Positions 26,901 through 41,900 of a stretch of 64,000 nucleotides of DNA are shown here, in pieces. The notes beneath the pieces are model-generated. The model saw nothing but the letters and a program-made list of their open reading frames with translations. It searched no databases and had not been told where the DNA came from. This DNA is from Siphonodentalium dalli (taxonomy: Eukaryota > Mollusca > Scaphopoda > Gadilida > Siphonodentaliidae): positions 275,301,614-275,365,613 of the forward strand of contig CP136064.1 in assembly GCA_032622095.1 (NCBI GenBank), in the 5' to 3' direction. The position numbers and the translations under genes were made by a program. Position 1 is the stretch's first letter, and the number at the start of each line of letters is the position of its first letter.

Positions 26901-29900
26901 TACCTGGCTGTTTGAGCTCGTTGGGAATGATACATCTGACGAAGTGAGGATGTGTTGTGTACAAATTCTTCATCAGCTTGTTCAATGATTCCTGAAATGT
27001 GAACATCAACATGAGATAGAATGCATTATATTATATCAAACCTTAATTATCGATCGATCGAGTGGGAATGGCGTTAAGTTCATATCATGATTGAACATTT
27101 GTGAAGATTTTCGTTCATAACGGTTCAAACTGACGACAGTGAATCAATACCAGGCGGGATAAATGACGCCATTGCCTACGTAACATGTGTCCTACTTTAT
27201 AACACACTTCATAATCTGTCTCGCACAAAATATTCTTGGGTCTATCAAAAGCATTTCTAAAAAGTACGATTTAATTTAGTTCAATATAGACCTACCCTGT
27301 GAACAGAAGAGATTGTCTGGAAAGCAGAACTCTTCTTTTTCTTCTTGCCACCAGCGCCAGCATCGGCTTCTGTGAAACAAATCGAAAGTAACAAAGGGAC
27401 ATTTATATCGATTGAAGTTAAAGCTATACACAACATTCGAGCTGCTAATTGTTGCACATAGCATATAACACACTACGGAAAAACAGTAATATCCAACAGA
27501 TCTTTGTCAAAAACAGACAGCCGGATCATAATTTCGGTTGCTACGCTGTTTTATACTTTATGTTACATTATAACATAATGGACATATTGCGTACGTCACT
27601 AGAATTTGTATTCTTTCTATCAGTTGTGGTTTTGCCATATCCGTAGTTATTATTATAGTTTTGCCAAATCCGTAGTTACTATTATAGTTTTGCCATATCC
27701 GTAGTTATTATTATAGTTTTGCCATATCCGTAGTTATTATTATAGTTTTGCCATATCCGTAGTTACTATTATAGTTTTGCCATATCCGTAGTTACTATCA
27801 TAGTTTTGCCACATCCGTAGTCACTATTATAGTTTTGCCACATCCGTAGTTACTATTATAGTTTTGCCATATCCGTAGTTAGTATTGTAGTTTCAAGCAA
27901 CGAAGAATGGTCACGTGAGATTTGCGTGTAATAACCGAGCCTATCATTGACTAGAAACGGATAACAACATCATTAAATACACCGTAATCACAGCAATCAT
28001 AATCAACTTACTGCGAGTAGCATGTTTGAACCGCACTAGTTTTTCGCTCGTAGTCGTCAATTATGCTAAATAGGTTTTGAATAGTAGACAACTTTCGCAT
28101 AATGAACGACGACAAATAATGTTTACGAATAGCTATCTGTTGTCGTAATTTGTTCGGACGGTCCAAAAACCGTACCACATAATGGACGACTACGAGTCCG
28201 TTTGTGAGACAAATGGCCTTGCAACTCGAAGTAAGGTGATTATGGTTCTGCGTGCCGTGATTAAATTTGTACTTAATTATGTCGTTATCAGGTCATAGCT
28301 TAGCGGTTTGTGTTTTGCAAGATTATCGTATTTCACTTTTCACGACAACGAATGATTTGTTTGCCACTAAGAATTAAGGCCATATGGCTATCGCAATTTA
28401 AGGACATAATCTCAGAGTCATCTCTCACAGTGAGGAGCTGGGAAACGATCGCGAAATTATTACTATGTGATGTATTTGTGAGTGTTGTTTAAAATAAAAA
28501 AAAGTAATTGTAACAACGCATTGGGAAAAACACCAACAAATAGATAAAAACACAAATTCTAGTGACGCAATACGTTATTCGTAATTCTTATCTGTCGCCG
28601 TTCATAATTCGAAATGTGTCTAATATTACATTGGTGGCTGTGTATAAATAAATAGTATCAACAGTTCTGTAACGTTGACTCACTTCGTAAACTTTGTAAC
28701 AGTAAGACCCCATTTCTCAGAATTGTTACACGTGTTGGTCTTGTCATCAGTTGGCATTCGTTTAGTTTTGTATATATGTAATTTGCTTGAGCACTTGTAA
28801 ATATCAAATTAACATGTACACATGAATATGCACAGTTTTATTGCGTTTACACAAATTCAATTCGTGCACTAAGACATTCATACCTGGTGGTGCCTGGAAG
28901 AGGAGGGCGACGAGCGGCTCCTTTGATGTGGATAACAGGTTAACGACTGTCTCGTTCAGTGGGTCTTTGTTCTTCTCAATCCAGTTCGCGATGCTGTAGC
29001 TCACCTGGAATGTCGACGGAATATCTATATCGATTGAGTGTGAAAACCTTTTTCATAAATAAAACTTCGATGCCGTGTGCTATTTTAGAAATTCATCGCT
29101 TTAAACAATCGAAGCTGGACGTGTCAGAATGGGAAAGTTGCTTGGAATTAGATAAGTGTAATTTGCTGGCAAATCGTAATATATTTCTTGTAGTCCAAGG
29201 GGATGATTTTGACAAGCACAAATTTAGAAACATTGTTTGTTTTTGTTTTCTTAATGAGTCGGCTGAGAATCGATAGCAATTTGAAAATGTTGCTTTTAGG
29301 TTACGTAATCTGTTATTCCAGCTACGTGTAAATTGATGCACTCCTCTGTTTAATCGTGGGATGTTGTTTGATGTTGTGCTGAGTATGGACATAAACAACA
29401 TATTATTAGAATTCAAATTTCATTTGGATAGTTCTACTATTATACGTTGTGACCAGGACGCCCGCCATCTTCAGTTATTGTATCAATGCGTTCTCCACCA
29501 TGAATAACAGTTATATTGTTATGTTTGCTGTGGCTTACCGTGCCGGCGTAATGGTGCAGAGCGAAGTGACTTTCTGGCATTCCAGCTTTTGGTTTTCCTG
29601 GTTTGCCGAAGTTCTTGCATTTTCCCATATGATTGCTGTATAACTTGTCTTTGAACGTCTGGTCGCTAGATTTTGGGAACATGCATTCCTCCTCAAGAAT
29701 GGACAGGATTCCCAATGGCTGAAATAGAAAACAAATTGAATTGTGTGTTGGTAAACCAGCAACGTAGCCGGTTGTAAATAAATACCAATGGCCCAAGTAG
29801 ATGGTGAAATATTGGTTAGCAAACGTAACATAAACATATACTATGAATTGCCTTTTGAACACATACCTTCTCAATCAAGTCGACGCATGCTTGCAAATCC

Positions 29901-32900
29901 ATTCCGAAATTAATGAACTCCCATTGGATGCCTTCCTTTGCGTACTGTTCCTGTTCCAGGACAAACATGTGATGGTTGAAGAACTGCTGCAGTCTCTCGT
30001 TGGTGTAGTTGATGCATAGCTGCTCAAAGCTGTTGAACTAGAAATAAGACACGATTTTATATACTATATGAGTAGAAATTATCGGACCAATGTTCAGTTA
30101 TCAGCTCAACATTGCAGTATGTGCGAATAGGATAAATGTTATGGAAAAGATGAGGAAAACAACGAAAAGTCGTATTCCGTGATATTAAGACGCGTATCTG
30201 TAGATTATGAGTTAACTGAATTTAGCTGTAATGATAGAATGGGATCGCATCCCTGGTGTGAACCAGACGAAAGTAAGGTATGATCTCGTGATCCATTGTT
30301 TTGTTATATATGAAATTTGCTATCTTGATATTTACAATTTTCCCGTAAATGAAGATTCAAAACGACCACACCGGTTGACTTACGTCGAATATTTCGAAGC
30401 CAGCGATATCGAGAACGCCGATAAATTGGCTCCTCTTCTGTTTGGTATCCAGGGTTTGGTTGACTCTCTTAACCAGCCAGCTGAATACTCGATCGAAGAC
30501 ACACTTGGACATCGCAGAGACGGAGTAGGTGACTTGGTTCACGTTTCTCCCCTGTATGACGTATTCAGTTCCGACCTTGACCTTTGGTTTAGTGAATGCC
30601 TTCAGCAAATCACCAGCGTTAACTCCCAGAAGGAAAGCTACCTTCTCCGCATCTGTTGGCATAGGGAAAATATAGCATTTTAATTAACTTCACCCACAGG
30701 CAGTTAGAAGTATTTGAAAGTTTTTATTACGCTAATTCACTCCGACTTGTTCTGGAAGGTAGGTGGAATAACTTTAAAACACCTTAGTGGGCCAAATGTG
30801 GTGGACCGGAGTAAGTTTTGATGAAAACTTATATTTATTACCACGGTATAGATAAATGATGTAATTATCTTTCCTTCACGCGACCAGTAGACTGTTCATG
30901 GGCCTTCCGGCAAAAAAACCGCCCTTCGAATATAGGCGTCCAACAAGAACATTGCTGTGCCGTTTCGAACCCATTTGCTTTTAGTATTGGACCACTGAGA
31001 TATCCGTGTGCATACGCGATGTGGCCAATAAACATATTTTCGTATAAATAGATTCATATTGGACCTAAATATTCACATTCATATTGGACTTATTTGATTC
31101 TGAAATAAGTCCTTAGTGGACTTACAGCGTTATTCGTTGACTGGCGCGGGCCACAGTGAAAACATATTATAGAGCGTATTTGCTAGACAGGATCTTGCCC
31201 GCAAACGTTTACCCTGAAACAGCCACGCCCATACCTGTTGTTCCATCAGCCTCCGCCTGCTCCTCCTTCCCTCTCTGTTTGAACTTCATCTCACCCATAC
31301 GCATGACTGCGCATGTCTGTTTGTATGCGCTCAGTTTCTCCTCTGGTGTGAATCCCAACACATCAAATGCTTTCTGTGAATAAACAAAACACTTAGTTAA
31401 ATTCGTGTCGCAGAGGGCTTCCGGTGTGTGATAACAGGTGTGAATATGTCCACGCTTTGGGAATGCTTACACCCTTGTTAGCCATAAAGTTCCCGAGAAT
31501 ATAAGGAGATCAAGATTTGGTAATATAATAAACGTCACACACAAATCGTACCAAGAAGGACAACTCTATCTTGTTAGCAGCCTCCATCACTGCAATTCCA
31601 TTTAAACTGTAGATTGCACCACAATCTTTCGATCAAAATAAACCACTGTTATTGATTATACATGAACAGACAAACCAGATTTTAATAAATTAAATTTTTA
31701 ACAAAAACTTTAAAAAAAACTAACGCCGTTATAACACCCGCCGGGGTACGAGTTAAAAAGACCATCTTTAATGAACAATAGCTAAGTATTTTGTAAAACC
31801 ACCCCAATTCCATGAGATTGGATAATCTGACTTACATCTGTATCTTTCATCTCTTGTACGTCATCGATGTTGTCGACAGTCAACACGCCCTGGTTAACAT
31901 ATGAATACAACCCAGCATCTGGACTCACCAACAACTTCTCTGTAAAACAATTGAGGCATTACTATAGTTGAGAGCCATTTATATTTAAAATGGTTCGAAA
32001 CACACCGTATGAGACCACTCTTGGAAATGCCGACAGACAACATATACCATCATTCTTATATGTAGATTACTGCTGCCCATGCAACGTATGTCAATAAAAC
32101 GAACTTATGTGGAATGAGATTGCTTACTCAACATGTGGGCATTTGATTTTATTATACCTCATATTAAAAGCCTATGTTAATTTCCCATAGGGTGTGATTT
32201 TACAATTTGCAATGTTTCCCACCCATGAAACATTGCCGGTCACCATTTTTTGCAATGATTACCGCTCCGATCGAAAGAGCCCGAACATGTTCACGGAAGC
32301 ACCCGAAATTTTATGACGCATTTTGACTGTGACATTCAAACCGGAAACCCCAAATCGTCACGATTCAGACGACTTCCGCATTTTTCAAAGTAAACATCAT
32401 GGATGCCGGTGTAAAATCGAAGCGATTTAAATTTTCAGAACTGCTGACAGTGTTATTCGGTATAATAAAAACAATGGTGACCTGGCTCGAAGGCAACATT
32501 GCGGATAGTCTCCCCTTGGAACCAATGTCTCCATCGGCTCCGCCTCGGGAGACATTGGTTCCTCAGGGAGACAATCCGCAGTGTTGCCCTCGAGCCAGTT
32601 CACCATTTTATAGTGTTTCTGTTGGCTGATCAACACTTTGTGGTACACGTACAAAGCACGTGTCTCACAACTGTGACTATTTTGGAGTATTATGAAGTAT
32701 TATGTTCGAAATATTACCCGAATGCTCTTAGCAGTGGTGGTTGTTTATAAATAACAAATTGATTTACATTTACCATAAGCTGTAGGCATATAGCTTTCGA
32801 ATGTTTAATTGATTCTTGTTTACCATGAACTTGTGTCAAATGCTAATATGTTTGAGATAAGGATAGCACCACTTACCATACAGATCTGGCAAAGCATTCG

Positions 32901-35900
32901 ACAGAAGTTGATAGAAGATATGGTAATTCCTCTCCGCCGATTGCTGGTACGTCACTCGAGATTTCTCCAACAAATCTAAAAGTGAAAAAATTAAATTCTG
33001 AATGGCTTTGTTTGAGCAGCATATTAATTGTACTTTAATCTTCCATTGCTTGGCGATCATGGTGTCCTTTAGTCCTAAGACGAATCGCTCAACAGTGATG
33101 TCAGATAATGCCATTGTTATTGGCAATCACATTTATGTCAATACGTATATAAGATAACTAACTATTTTTCATCAGTCGTAAATCATAATAGTAATTATAG
33201 TATCAATGGATTACTTACACGTTTCAATGTCAGCACCAGCTATCTTGCCCTGTGGCCCGAAATGAATCCGGACGAATTTACCCTGCAAACGATGAGAATA
33301 TCTTTTGTTAAAGGTACTCAATCCGATCAGAGGGTCACCATCTCATCAAGATACAACAACAACAACATTTCTTCAAAATACGCTTTAGTTATCAGAATCG
33401 ATTAATTGCAACAAAATAATGCTAACCATTGAACTGTGGTATCAACTTTCCCAAAACGTGTTATTTATCAACATTTTGTTCAACGAAATATAGCCGTATT
33501 ATCACTTGAGAATTCACGAAATATGACCGTATTACCACTTGTTTTTAGAGTTATCCATCTGCATCCGCAATATTCTGTTAATATATTGAAATGCAGTGAG
33601 GAATATGCTTGCGATAACGAATAACACGCATTTGAAATTATAATAGGAGGAACACAAAAACTAATCAACACGTGATATTACACCTCTTCTAACTACTCTG
33701 CTGTGTCGCTTGCCATATTAAATGCCAATAGCATGCTTTATTTAGATCCAATTCCCTATGGAATGACAGTGAGTTCAATTCAATTTATCAAGAGAAAATA
33801 ACATCATATTATACGCGTAATTTTCGTAATGTAATTTCTGGACCGATTTTAAATTAACTTATGATCACTAAGTAAATTATCGCACCACCAGAGGGCAATT
33901 TCGCGGACCATATGGATTAAATCAACTTTCCAATGACGTACAAGAAAACCATAGTCAGAAATGGTAACGCCACCAAGATCATATTATTAGCCATAAATAT
34001 AAATTATAATACAATTATTCTATAAACTAGCTTTCAAATTTTATCTGGGAAATTTGCATACTTCTATATTTCAAGTTTTCCCGTTTCTCGTGTTATACAT
34101 TACTTTCTTCAAACTGTCTTCTTTATTATACAAGCTGATGGGCCCGACTTCGTCCGGGATGTTTCCCATCTGATTTCCGGCGAAAGGCGCGATTTGACCT
34201 TCAATTGACTATTTCGAAAGTCAAGGTCAGGTCAGGGACATTATTTGACCCGTCCAAAACACCCCCACCCGGAGAAAAGTACCACTAGGTATCAAATTTC
34301 GTCGAAATCCGTCCGTTTTACCCCACTTGACCTTTAATTAACAATTTTGAAGGTCAAGGTAAGGTCGGAGTCATGATTTGACCCGTCCAAAACACTCTCC
34401 CGACAAAAGTACCCATAGGTATCAAATTTCGTCGAAATCCATCCGTTTTACCCGATTTGACCTTTGATTGACCACATTGAAGGTCAAGGTCACGCCGATG
34501 TCACGATTTGACCCGTTCAAAACACTCCCCGGAGAAAAGTATCCCTAGGTATCAAATTTCGCCGAAATTTGTCCGTTTTACCCAAATTGACCTTGCATTG
34601 ACAGTTTTAAAGGTCAAGGTCAGGTCGGGCTCACGATTTGACCCGTCCAAAACACTTCCCGGACACAAATACCCATAAGTATCAAATTACGTTGAAATCT
34701 ATGGAAAGCCGAAGAGGACATGTTAGTTGCTAATTGCTAGATATACGACGCACGACTTGTCGCGGTAGTTTAAAGGTGTTTCAAACTAGAAGATAGAAGG
34801 ATTCTGCGTTTCAAATGGTGATGAATTATAGTAATTTATTCAAATTTTATGGCATAAATTGTTATTAAAACCGTATATACTATAACAAAAATGAATGACT
34901 CGAAAATTAAGTGGGCCTTTAAACAAAGTCACAATTGCAGTTAGGCTCATCTCATACTCGTTTAATCAGCGATATTCTGCTATAGTGACCAGTATTCATT
35001 GAGCGTTATAGCCCCACTGTTATAATTCGCCTTTAGCAGGCGTACTCTTGCCTCAGATTATTGAGATATTAGGTCACACGTAGTGACATTAAATCGCATG
35101 GAAACATAGCAATTGTGTGGGCTGCTTGGCGTGAATATTTAATGAGAAATAAAGTCATACGTAATGACATTAAACTCAAGAAAACCCGCGAAAACAAAAC
35201 AAAATTACATTTAATGTTTTAAGTTATTTCCTTCATAAAAAGAATCTTCGTGATAATGAACCCTCCCAATACTTTAGAATATAGAATTAAAATAACAAAA
35301 ACCTTCGGAATACAGAACCTTCGGAATAACGAACCTTCTAATTTGTGAACCTTCGGAATAGCGAACATTCAGAGAAATTTCGGATAGTGGACATTCTGGA
35401 TAGTGAACCTTCGGAATAGAGACATGCCCCCAATATTCATATTATATGCCCAGAGTTCAAAGGTATGGGCCCATAAAATCCTAAATTTGGCCCTTAAAAT
35501 ATTGAACCCACACAGAACATCACTTAAGTCAACTGTACCTGTGTCATGTCCCAATGCGGGAGGGTCCACAATATACCACAACATTCATATTATATGCCAA
35601 TAATTCAAAAGTATGGGCCCACGTAATGACATTAAATCTCAAGAAAACCCGCGAAAACAAAACAAAATCACATTTAATGTTCTAAGTTAAGTTATTTCCT
35701 CCTGTATCTGTATCGGTATGCGCGCAGGATCAGTTCGGATGTGAGCGCACACTCCGTAAAAAGAATCTTTGTGATAATGAACCCTCTCAAATTAGTCTCA
35801 ATACTTTAGAATATAGAATTAACCTAAAAATAACAAAAACCTTCGGAATAGCGAACCTTCGGAATAGCGGACCTTCGGGATAGCGAACCTTCATAATAGA

Positions 35901-38900
35901 AACATGCCCCCACAAGTACACCGGTGACGTAAACACATGTGCTAATCTTTGTTGTACTATCGTGACTCTATCGGTAACCATAATAATACAGTCGCCCAGT
36001 GGATTATCGATCGACCACAGCATATGAAAATCTGCGTACCAAGCAACACCACGGTGTGGCGTAATAATACGGATTTTGACAAAATTAAGCAATTAACATT
36101 CTAATGTTGAATATGCAACACTAAATTTGACATGATTTGGACATACGATTGGGAGCAACCTCTTTAAACAATATTAATTGGACTTACGAATCTGGAGGAG
36201 TTGTTGTTCCTTGTGGTCTTAGCGTTACCGTATGCTTCCAGTACGGGGTTAGCCTGCACAATTTGATCCTCCAGTGACCCCTGAAAAAAACGTTCATTTA
36301 AAAACCAACCGAGTCTAATTCCCACTCAATCATGACCGACATTAGGAAAATAGTCGTTATTCAATAGTATTTAAAACAACATACTCACACACAGTTGTGG
36401 TTATAAAATCAAACTATCGTAAAAGTTCGGCCTATGTTTATCTCTAATTTCCAGCAGACAATATTGACATGTGTACATGCATGCTTTTAATTTATCTATT
36501 GTGCGTTAACATGACATACTTATGTGTACATATCGTTACTCGAATAAATATACTCTAATATTTATCTTATACGGATGAGATAAAGGATTGAATATAACAT
36601 TTTAACCTAGGTTATCTGTAAGTTCCAACATATACCATGTACGTCACTGCTAGCGGAGTGTACACATACCTTCTTGTCGTCCTTGTGATCACCAGAAGAG
36701 GCGACCAGAGCAAAGTACATGATCACTTTCTTTGTGTTTTCTGTCTTTCCGGCACCGGATTCTCCGCTAAAATTGATTGGAAAGAAGGATAAACATGCAG
36801 GAATAATAATCACGGAATTATGACAATAGAACGCATGCGATGTTGAAACGAGTCAGTATTTTATGTTTCAGATAATTCCATCTGTTTTGTATATGATATA
36901 CAAGTACATTATTATATTAAATTTATCTTCGCGTATGGTGACTGTGATATATTTTGCTAAACAATTGAAAGCCTAGTTCGGAAAAAATGGTTGACCATGG
37001 CAGGATTTCGTTGACAACGGCGGGGTCCGACCTCTAGTCATGTTTTTTTTTTCTCCAATTTCTGACCCTAAAATTCCCAATCTCACATGAATTAAATAGG
37101 TTTGTGAGCAAACTATTTGTATAGGAACATTTATTTAAAATATACGCATATACATGCATAACATAGAATAACATAGAATAACACAGAATAACATAAAAGC
37201 AACAAGACAAACGATTTCCCATTGTATATATTTGAATTCGGCAAATAGTTAAAAAGATTTCCACGTTCATATGCTCCATTGGTAAAAAATAAGACTCAAT
37301 GCGCCCCATTGTCCCCAAGTAAAGGCTCCAGGAAGCTTTTAAAAAGTAAGTTCGCCCTATGAGGCTCCAACTTCTTTAAGGCGTTTATAAAGCCCAGACG
37401 AAAACCCCACGAAAGCTCTGGTCATTATCAAGAAGCTTTCTGTTTTATTTTTTAAGTGTCGCGTTGTTCAGTAATCGAGTTAATCTAAAAATAACAATAA
37501 CTATATTTGGATGTTTACTCACGTGATCAAACAAGACTGGTTCTCTCGATCTGAAATAAAACATTTAGTGTCAGAAGTTAAAACTCATTTCTCTAAATAT
37601 TACTGCACATATAATAGACGACAGTAGGCCCATTTATTGTCCGTTATGAATGTGTGGCAGATCCAATAAGCTGTATACATGTATCTCTACTAAATTGTTA
37701 TATGATTATCCGACACCATAGGCATTGCGATACATCAAGATGAATGCAAACCGAACTGAGACGAGTTCTTGTGCATCAGTATGAACAAGCCTGCACATAG
37801 TGTGTCTCTAATTATAGAATGAGGTCCCCAGGTGGTGATTTTAGTGACGCTACCCGGCACAACAGGCGAGCGTCACCAAATTCACCATGCGATAACCTGA
37901 TTCTGCTTAGGCCTCATCTGGGAAGTATATATAGTCTCAAATTAACATAGTTTTAGTTAATTTTTCTCTTCTTGGACATTTCTAGACCCCCCCCCCCCCA
38001 TTTGCAGAAGATAAAATGCATAATCGAGATGACTAATGGGTGAACATCACCAACTTCAACTGGGGAGCTTCAGTCTTATCGTCTCAGGAAGATTAAATTC
38101 CAAGTAAACCGACAGACGATCGAGATAATGTTCAAAACATATATACTCCCAATAATGGAATATGGTGACATAATTTGGGATAACGCCCCTGACTGCCAAC
38201 TCCAAAAGCTCGACCGTCTATATATCGACGGTGGTAGAATAATAACTGGCCTGACCCGATCTGCCTCAGAAGCTGTACTGGGTGAACTTGGATGGCCTCC
38301 CCTCAACGAAAGACGTAAATTACATAAAACGCGCATGTGGCATAAACTATTGGACAATAAGGCCCCTCCCTACATAACGAAACTTTTGTCTCTTACCGTT
38401 GGGGAATCATGTAGATACCCAATTAGAAATCCGTTACGATACGTCAACTATTCCACGAACACAACTCACTTTACATCAAGTTTCCTCCCAACTATGATTG
38501 CTGAATGGAATGTATCGTGCAAAATAACAACTGATGCAAAAAAACTCACAGACCCCACATCAGAACCAACTAAGGACGAAATACTTGCTAATATGTATAA
38601 TAATTTACGCATAGAAGAGACATCAATAAGACCCCCTTCTTACTACATTGTCGGGCGGAGAACATCACATATTTTGCAATGTAGGCTCCGAAACAACTGC
38701 AGTGATCTCAACTTCGATAAATTAAAAATTACATATCCTCAAGCCCGTGTTGCTCCTGCGGTAACCAATGTGAAGACGCAAGCCATTTTTTCTTCGAATG
38801 TCCTTTCTACACAGAAGCAAGGAACCGTATGTGGACACGACTAGATGAGCATAAAGTGGTCATCACCAGTATTAAAGATATTCTCTTTGGCATACCCGAA

Positions 38901-41900
38901 ATTAGCGACACCTTGAACAGGCGATTATTCGAGACAGTACAATCATTCATCATTTCCACAGACCGATTTCAGTAATCATTATTCCATTGACTCCGCCCAC
39001 TGCCACTGCCACAGCCACAACTACAACCTACATGTGTTTGATTGGGAGCCGGTTCCCCTATGTATACATAGCCGATCACATGGGACACCGTCTCCCACAC
39101 AAATAACAACAAAACTTTCATTCCTGCAAAACCATCGACTTGAATTCATCAGCAGCTGAACGCCAGGGGAGAGGAGCTTCACTAAGTTTCGTAACTTGTG
39201 CTCCGATCCCCTGTGCACTCACAACATCATCCATATATTCTGTTTGTAAATTATTCCATGTATTTGTGGGTCACAATAAATATGTTCAAACAAGTCTTAT
39301 CGTAGGTCTCCCACAGTGTGGGCTAGCGTCACTAAATTCATCCTGTTGTGACCTCAGTCTGCCAATGGTAGACACACTATTGGCAGGATTAAGTATGAGC
39401 ACAGTGATAAGTGACGTGTGTGCATTGGAAGGCGTTGTCACACACATGATATGCAATTTATAATCAAACCCCCAATATGTATAGTGTATTTTCATAACAC
39501 ACTACTTGATTTGTTATTTTACATTGCAGCAGAAATGGAATCGTTGCCACACTGATAGTACCAATATATCCTTTATTATTCACAATGGGAGAGGAGGAAC
39601 ACATATATTAAGTGAAAACAATCCTCCAATCACACTGTTTGTAATAATAGTATATCATATACGTTGTTCATAAAATTAGATAAATAAATTTGTTTAAAAC
39701 TAAGACTATATTCACAACCCTCAAATGCTTGTTTATTTCCATCATACACATCCCACTTTGTCAATATTACCTTGCAACATGAACTGGAAGGCGTTGTCGG
39801 CGACGGAGAATAGATGGGGTGGCATCTCTGTCTTTCTCTTTCCTCGGTATTTATCGATGATGTTCCCGGTGTAGATAGGAAGCCTCCTGTATGGATTTAT
39901 GGCGATACAGAACAACCCAGAATAGGTCTGCAACATAAAATGTATAATGTGATGTGTAGTTAGGGAGCCTCCTGTGCGGATTTATGGCGATACAGAACAA
40001 CCCAGAGTAGGTCTGCAACATAAAATGTATAATGTCATGTGTAGATATGGAGTCTTCAGTACGGATTTATGGCGATACAGAATAACCCAGAGTAGATCTG
40101 CCACGTAAAATGTATAATGTGATGTGTAGATATGGAGCATTCAGCACGGATTTATGGCGATACAGAACAACCCAGAGTAGGTCTACAACATAAAATATAT
40201 AAGGTGATGTGTAGATATGGAGTCTTCTGTACGGATTTATGGCGATACAGAACAACCCAGAGTAGGTCTGCAACATAACATGTATAATGTAATGTGTAGA
40301 TATGGAGCCTTCTATACGGATTTATGGCGATACAGAACAACCCAGAGTAGATCTACAACATAAAATGTATAATGTGATGTGTAGATATGGAGTCTTCTGT
40401 ACGGATTTATGGCGATACAGAACAACCCAGAGTAGGTCTACAACATAAAATGTATAATGTAATGTGTTGATATGGAGTCTTCTGTTTGGATTTATGGCGA
40501 TACAGAACAACCCAGAGTAGGTCTACAACATAAAATGTATAAGGTGATATGTAGACATGGAGCGGATTTATGGCGATACAGAACAACCCAGAGTAGGTCT
40601 GCAACATAAAATGTATAATGTGATGTGTAGATATGGAGTCTTCAGTGCGGATTTATGGCGATACAGAACGACCCAGAGTAGGTCTGCAACATAAAATGTA
40701 TAATGTGATGTGTAGATATGGAGTCTTCTGTACGGATTTATGGCGATACAGAACAACCCAAAGTAGGTCTACAACATGAAATGTATAAGGTGATATGTTG
40801 ACATGGAGCGGATTTATGGCGATACAGAACAACACAGAGTAGGTCTACAACATAAAATGTATAAGGTGATATGTAGACATGGAGCGGATTTATGGCGATA
40901 CAGAACAACCCAGAGTAGGTCTGCAACATAAAATGTATAATGTGATGTGTAGATATGGAGTCTTCTGTACGGATGTATTGCGATACAGAACAACCCAGGG
41001 TAGGTCTGCAACATAAAATGTATAATGTGATGTGTAGATAGGGAGTCTTCTGTACGGATGTATTGCGATACAGAACAACCCAGAGTAGGTCTGCGACATA
41101 AAATGTATAATGTGATGTGTAGATAGGGAGTCTTTTGTGCGGATTTATGGAGATACAGAACAACCCATAGTATGTCTGTAACATAAAACTTATAATGTGA
41201 TGTGTAGATATTGAGCGTTCAGTACGCATTTGTGGCGATACAGAACAACCCAGAGTAGGTCTGCCATGTAAAATGCATCGTGTGATGTGTAGATATGGAG
41301 CCTTATGTACGGATTTATGGCGAAACAGAACAACCCAGATTTGGTCTGAAACATGAAATGTTTAATGTGATTTGTAGATAGGGAGCCTTCTGTGTGGATT
41401 GACAGCGATACAACAAACCATAGTACGTCTGCAACATAAAATGTATAATTTGATGTGTAAATATGACGCCTTCTGTGTCGATTTCACACCAGTGCCAGGA
41501 AGCTACTTCACTAATGTATTATCTAAACCGTCGCATCAGACGTACGGAACTATCTGGAACTCTTGCATTCGATGAGCTGTATATTTGTAGTATGAGTCAT
41601 TTTACTTATATGAGTAATTATGTGCATTTTACGAAAATCTGTTGAATGGTTGAGTTGTTTGATGTTTAAAATCTGGGCACAATTCATACCTATTTCTCTT
41701 GCAAATTTCAGTTATGACGTTTTAACGATTATTACTCTGAAATGTGAATTGTGACTTTCCACAGCTCATGTACTAGTTTATCCCTTAGGACAAACGTTTA
41801 TATATGATTTAAACAAATTTAAAATCAAACCGATCTGGGTTAGAGACTTGATTGGTGACGTAGGTTCCTGGCCCTGTCCGCGCTGCCATATAAAATAACC

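Noticed and set aside
32399-32629. 76-codon frame starting at 32399.
   Set aside because: Most of it lies in the fold-back element, and the opposite strand has a mirror frame; no homology.
38128-38844. 238-codon plus-strand frame as a host gene.
   Set aside because: It matches the C-terminus of LINE reverse transcriptases and loses homology at a frameshift near 38750.
39928-41460. Multiple overlapping minus-strand frames of the [11 protein letters not shown] type as a separate myosin-like gene or mutually exclusive exons.
   Set aside because: Units hold only the first third of exon 3, then run into intron sequence; none restores the motor domain, and 85 is not a multiple of 3.
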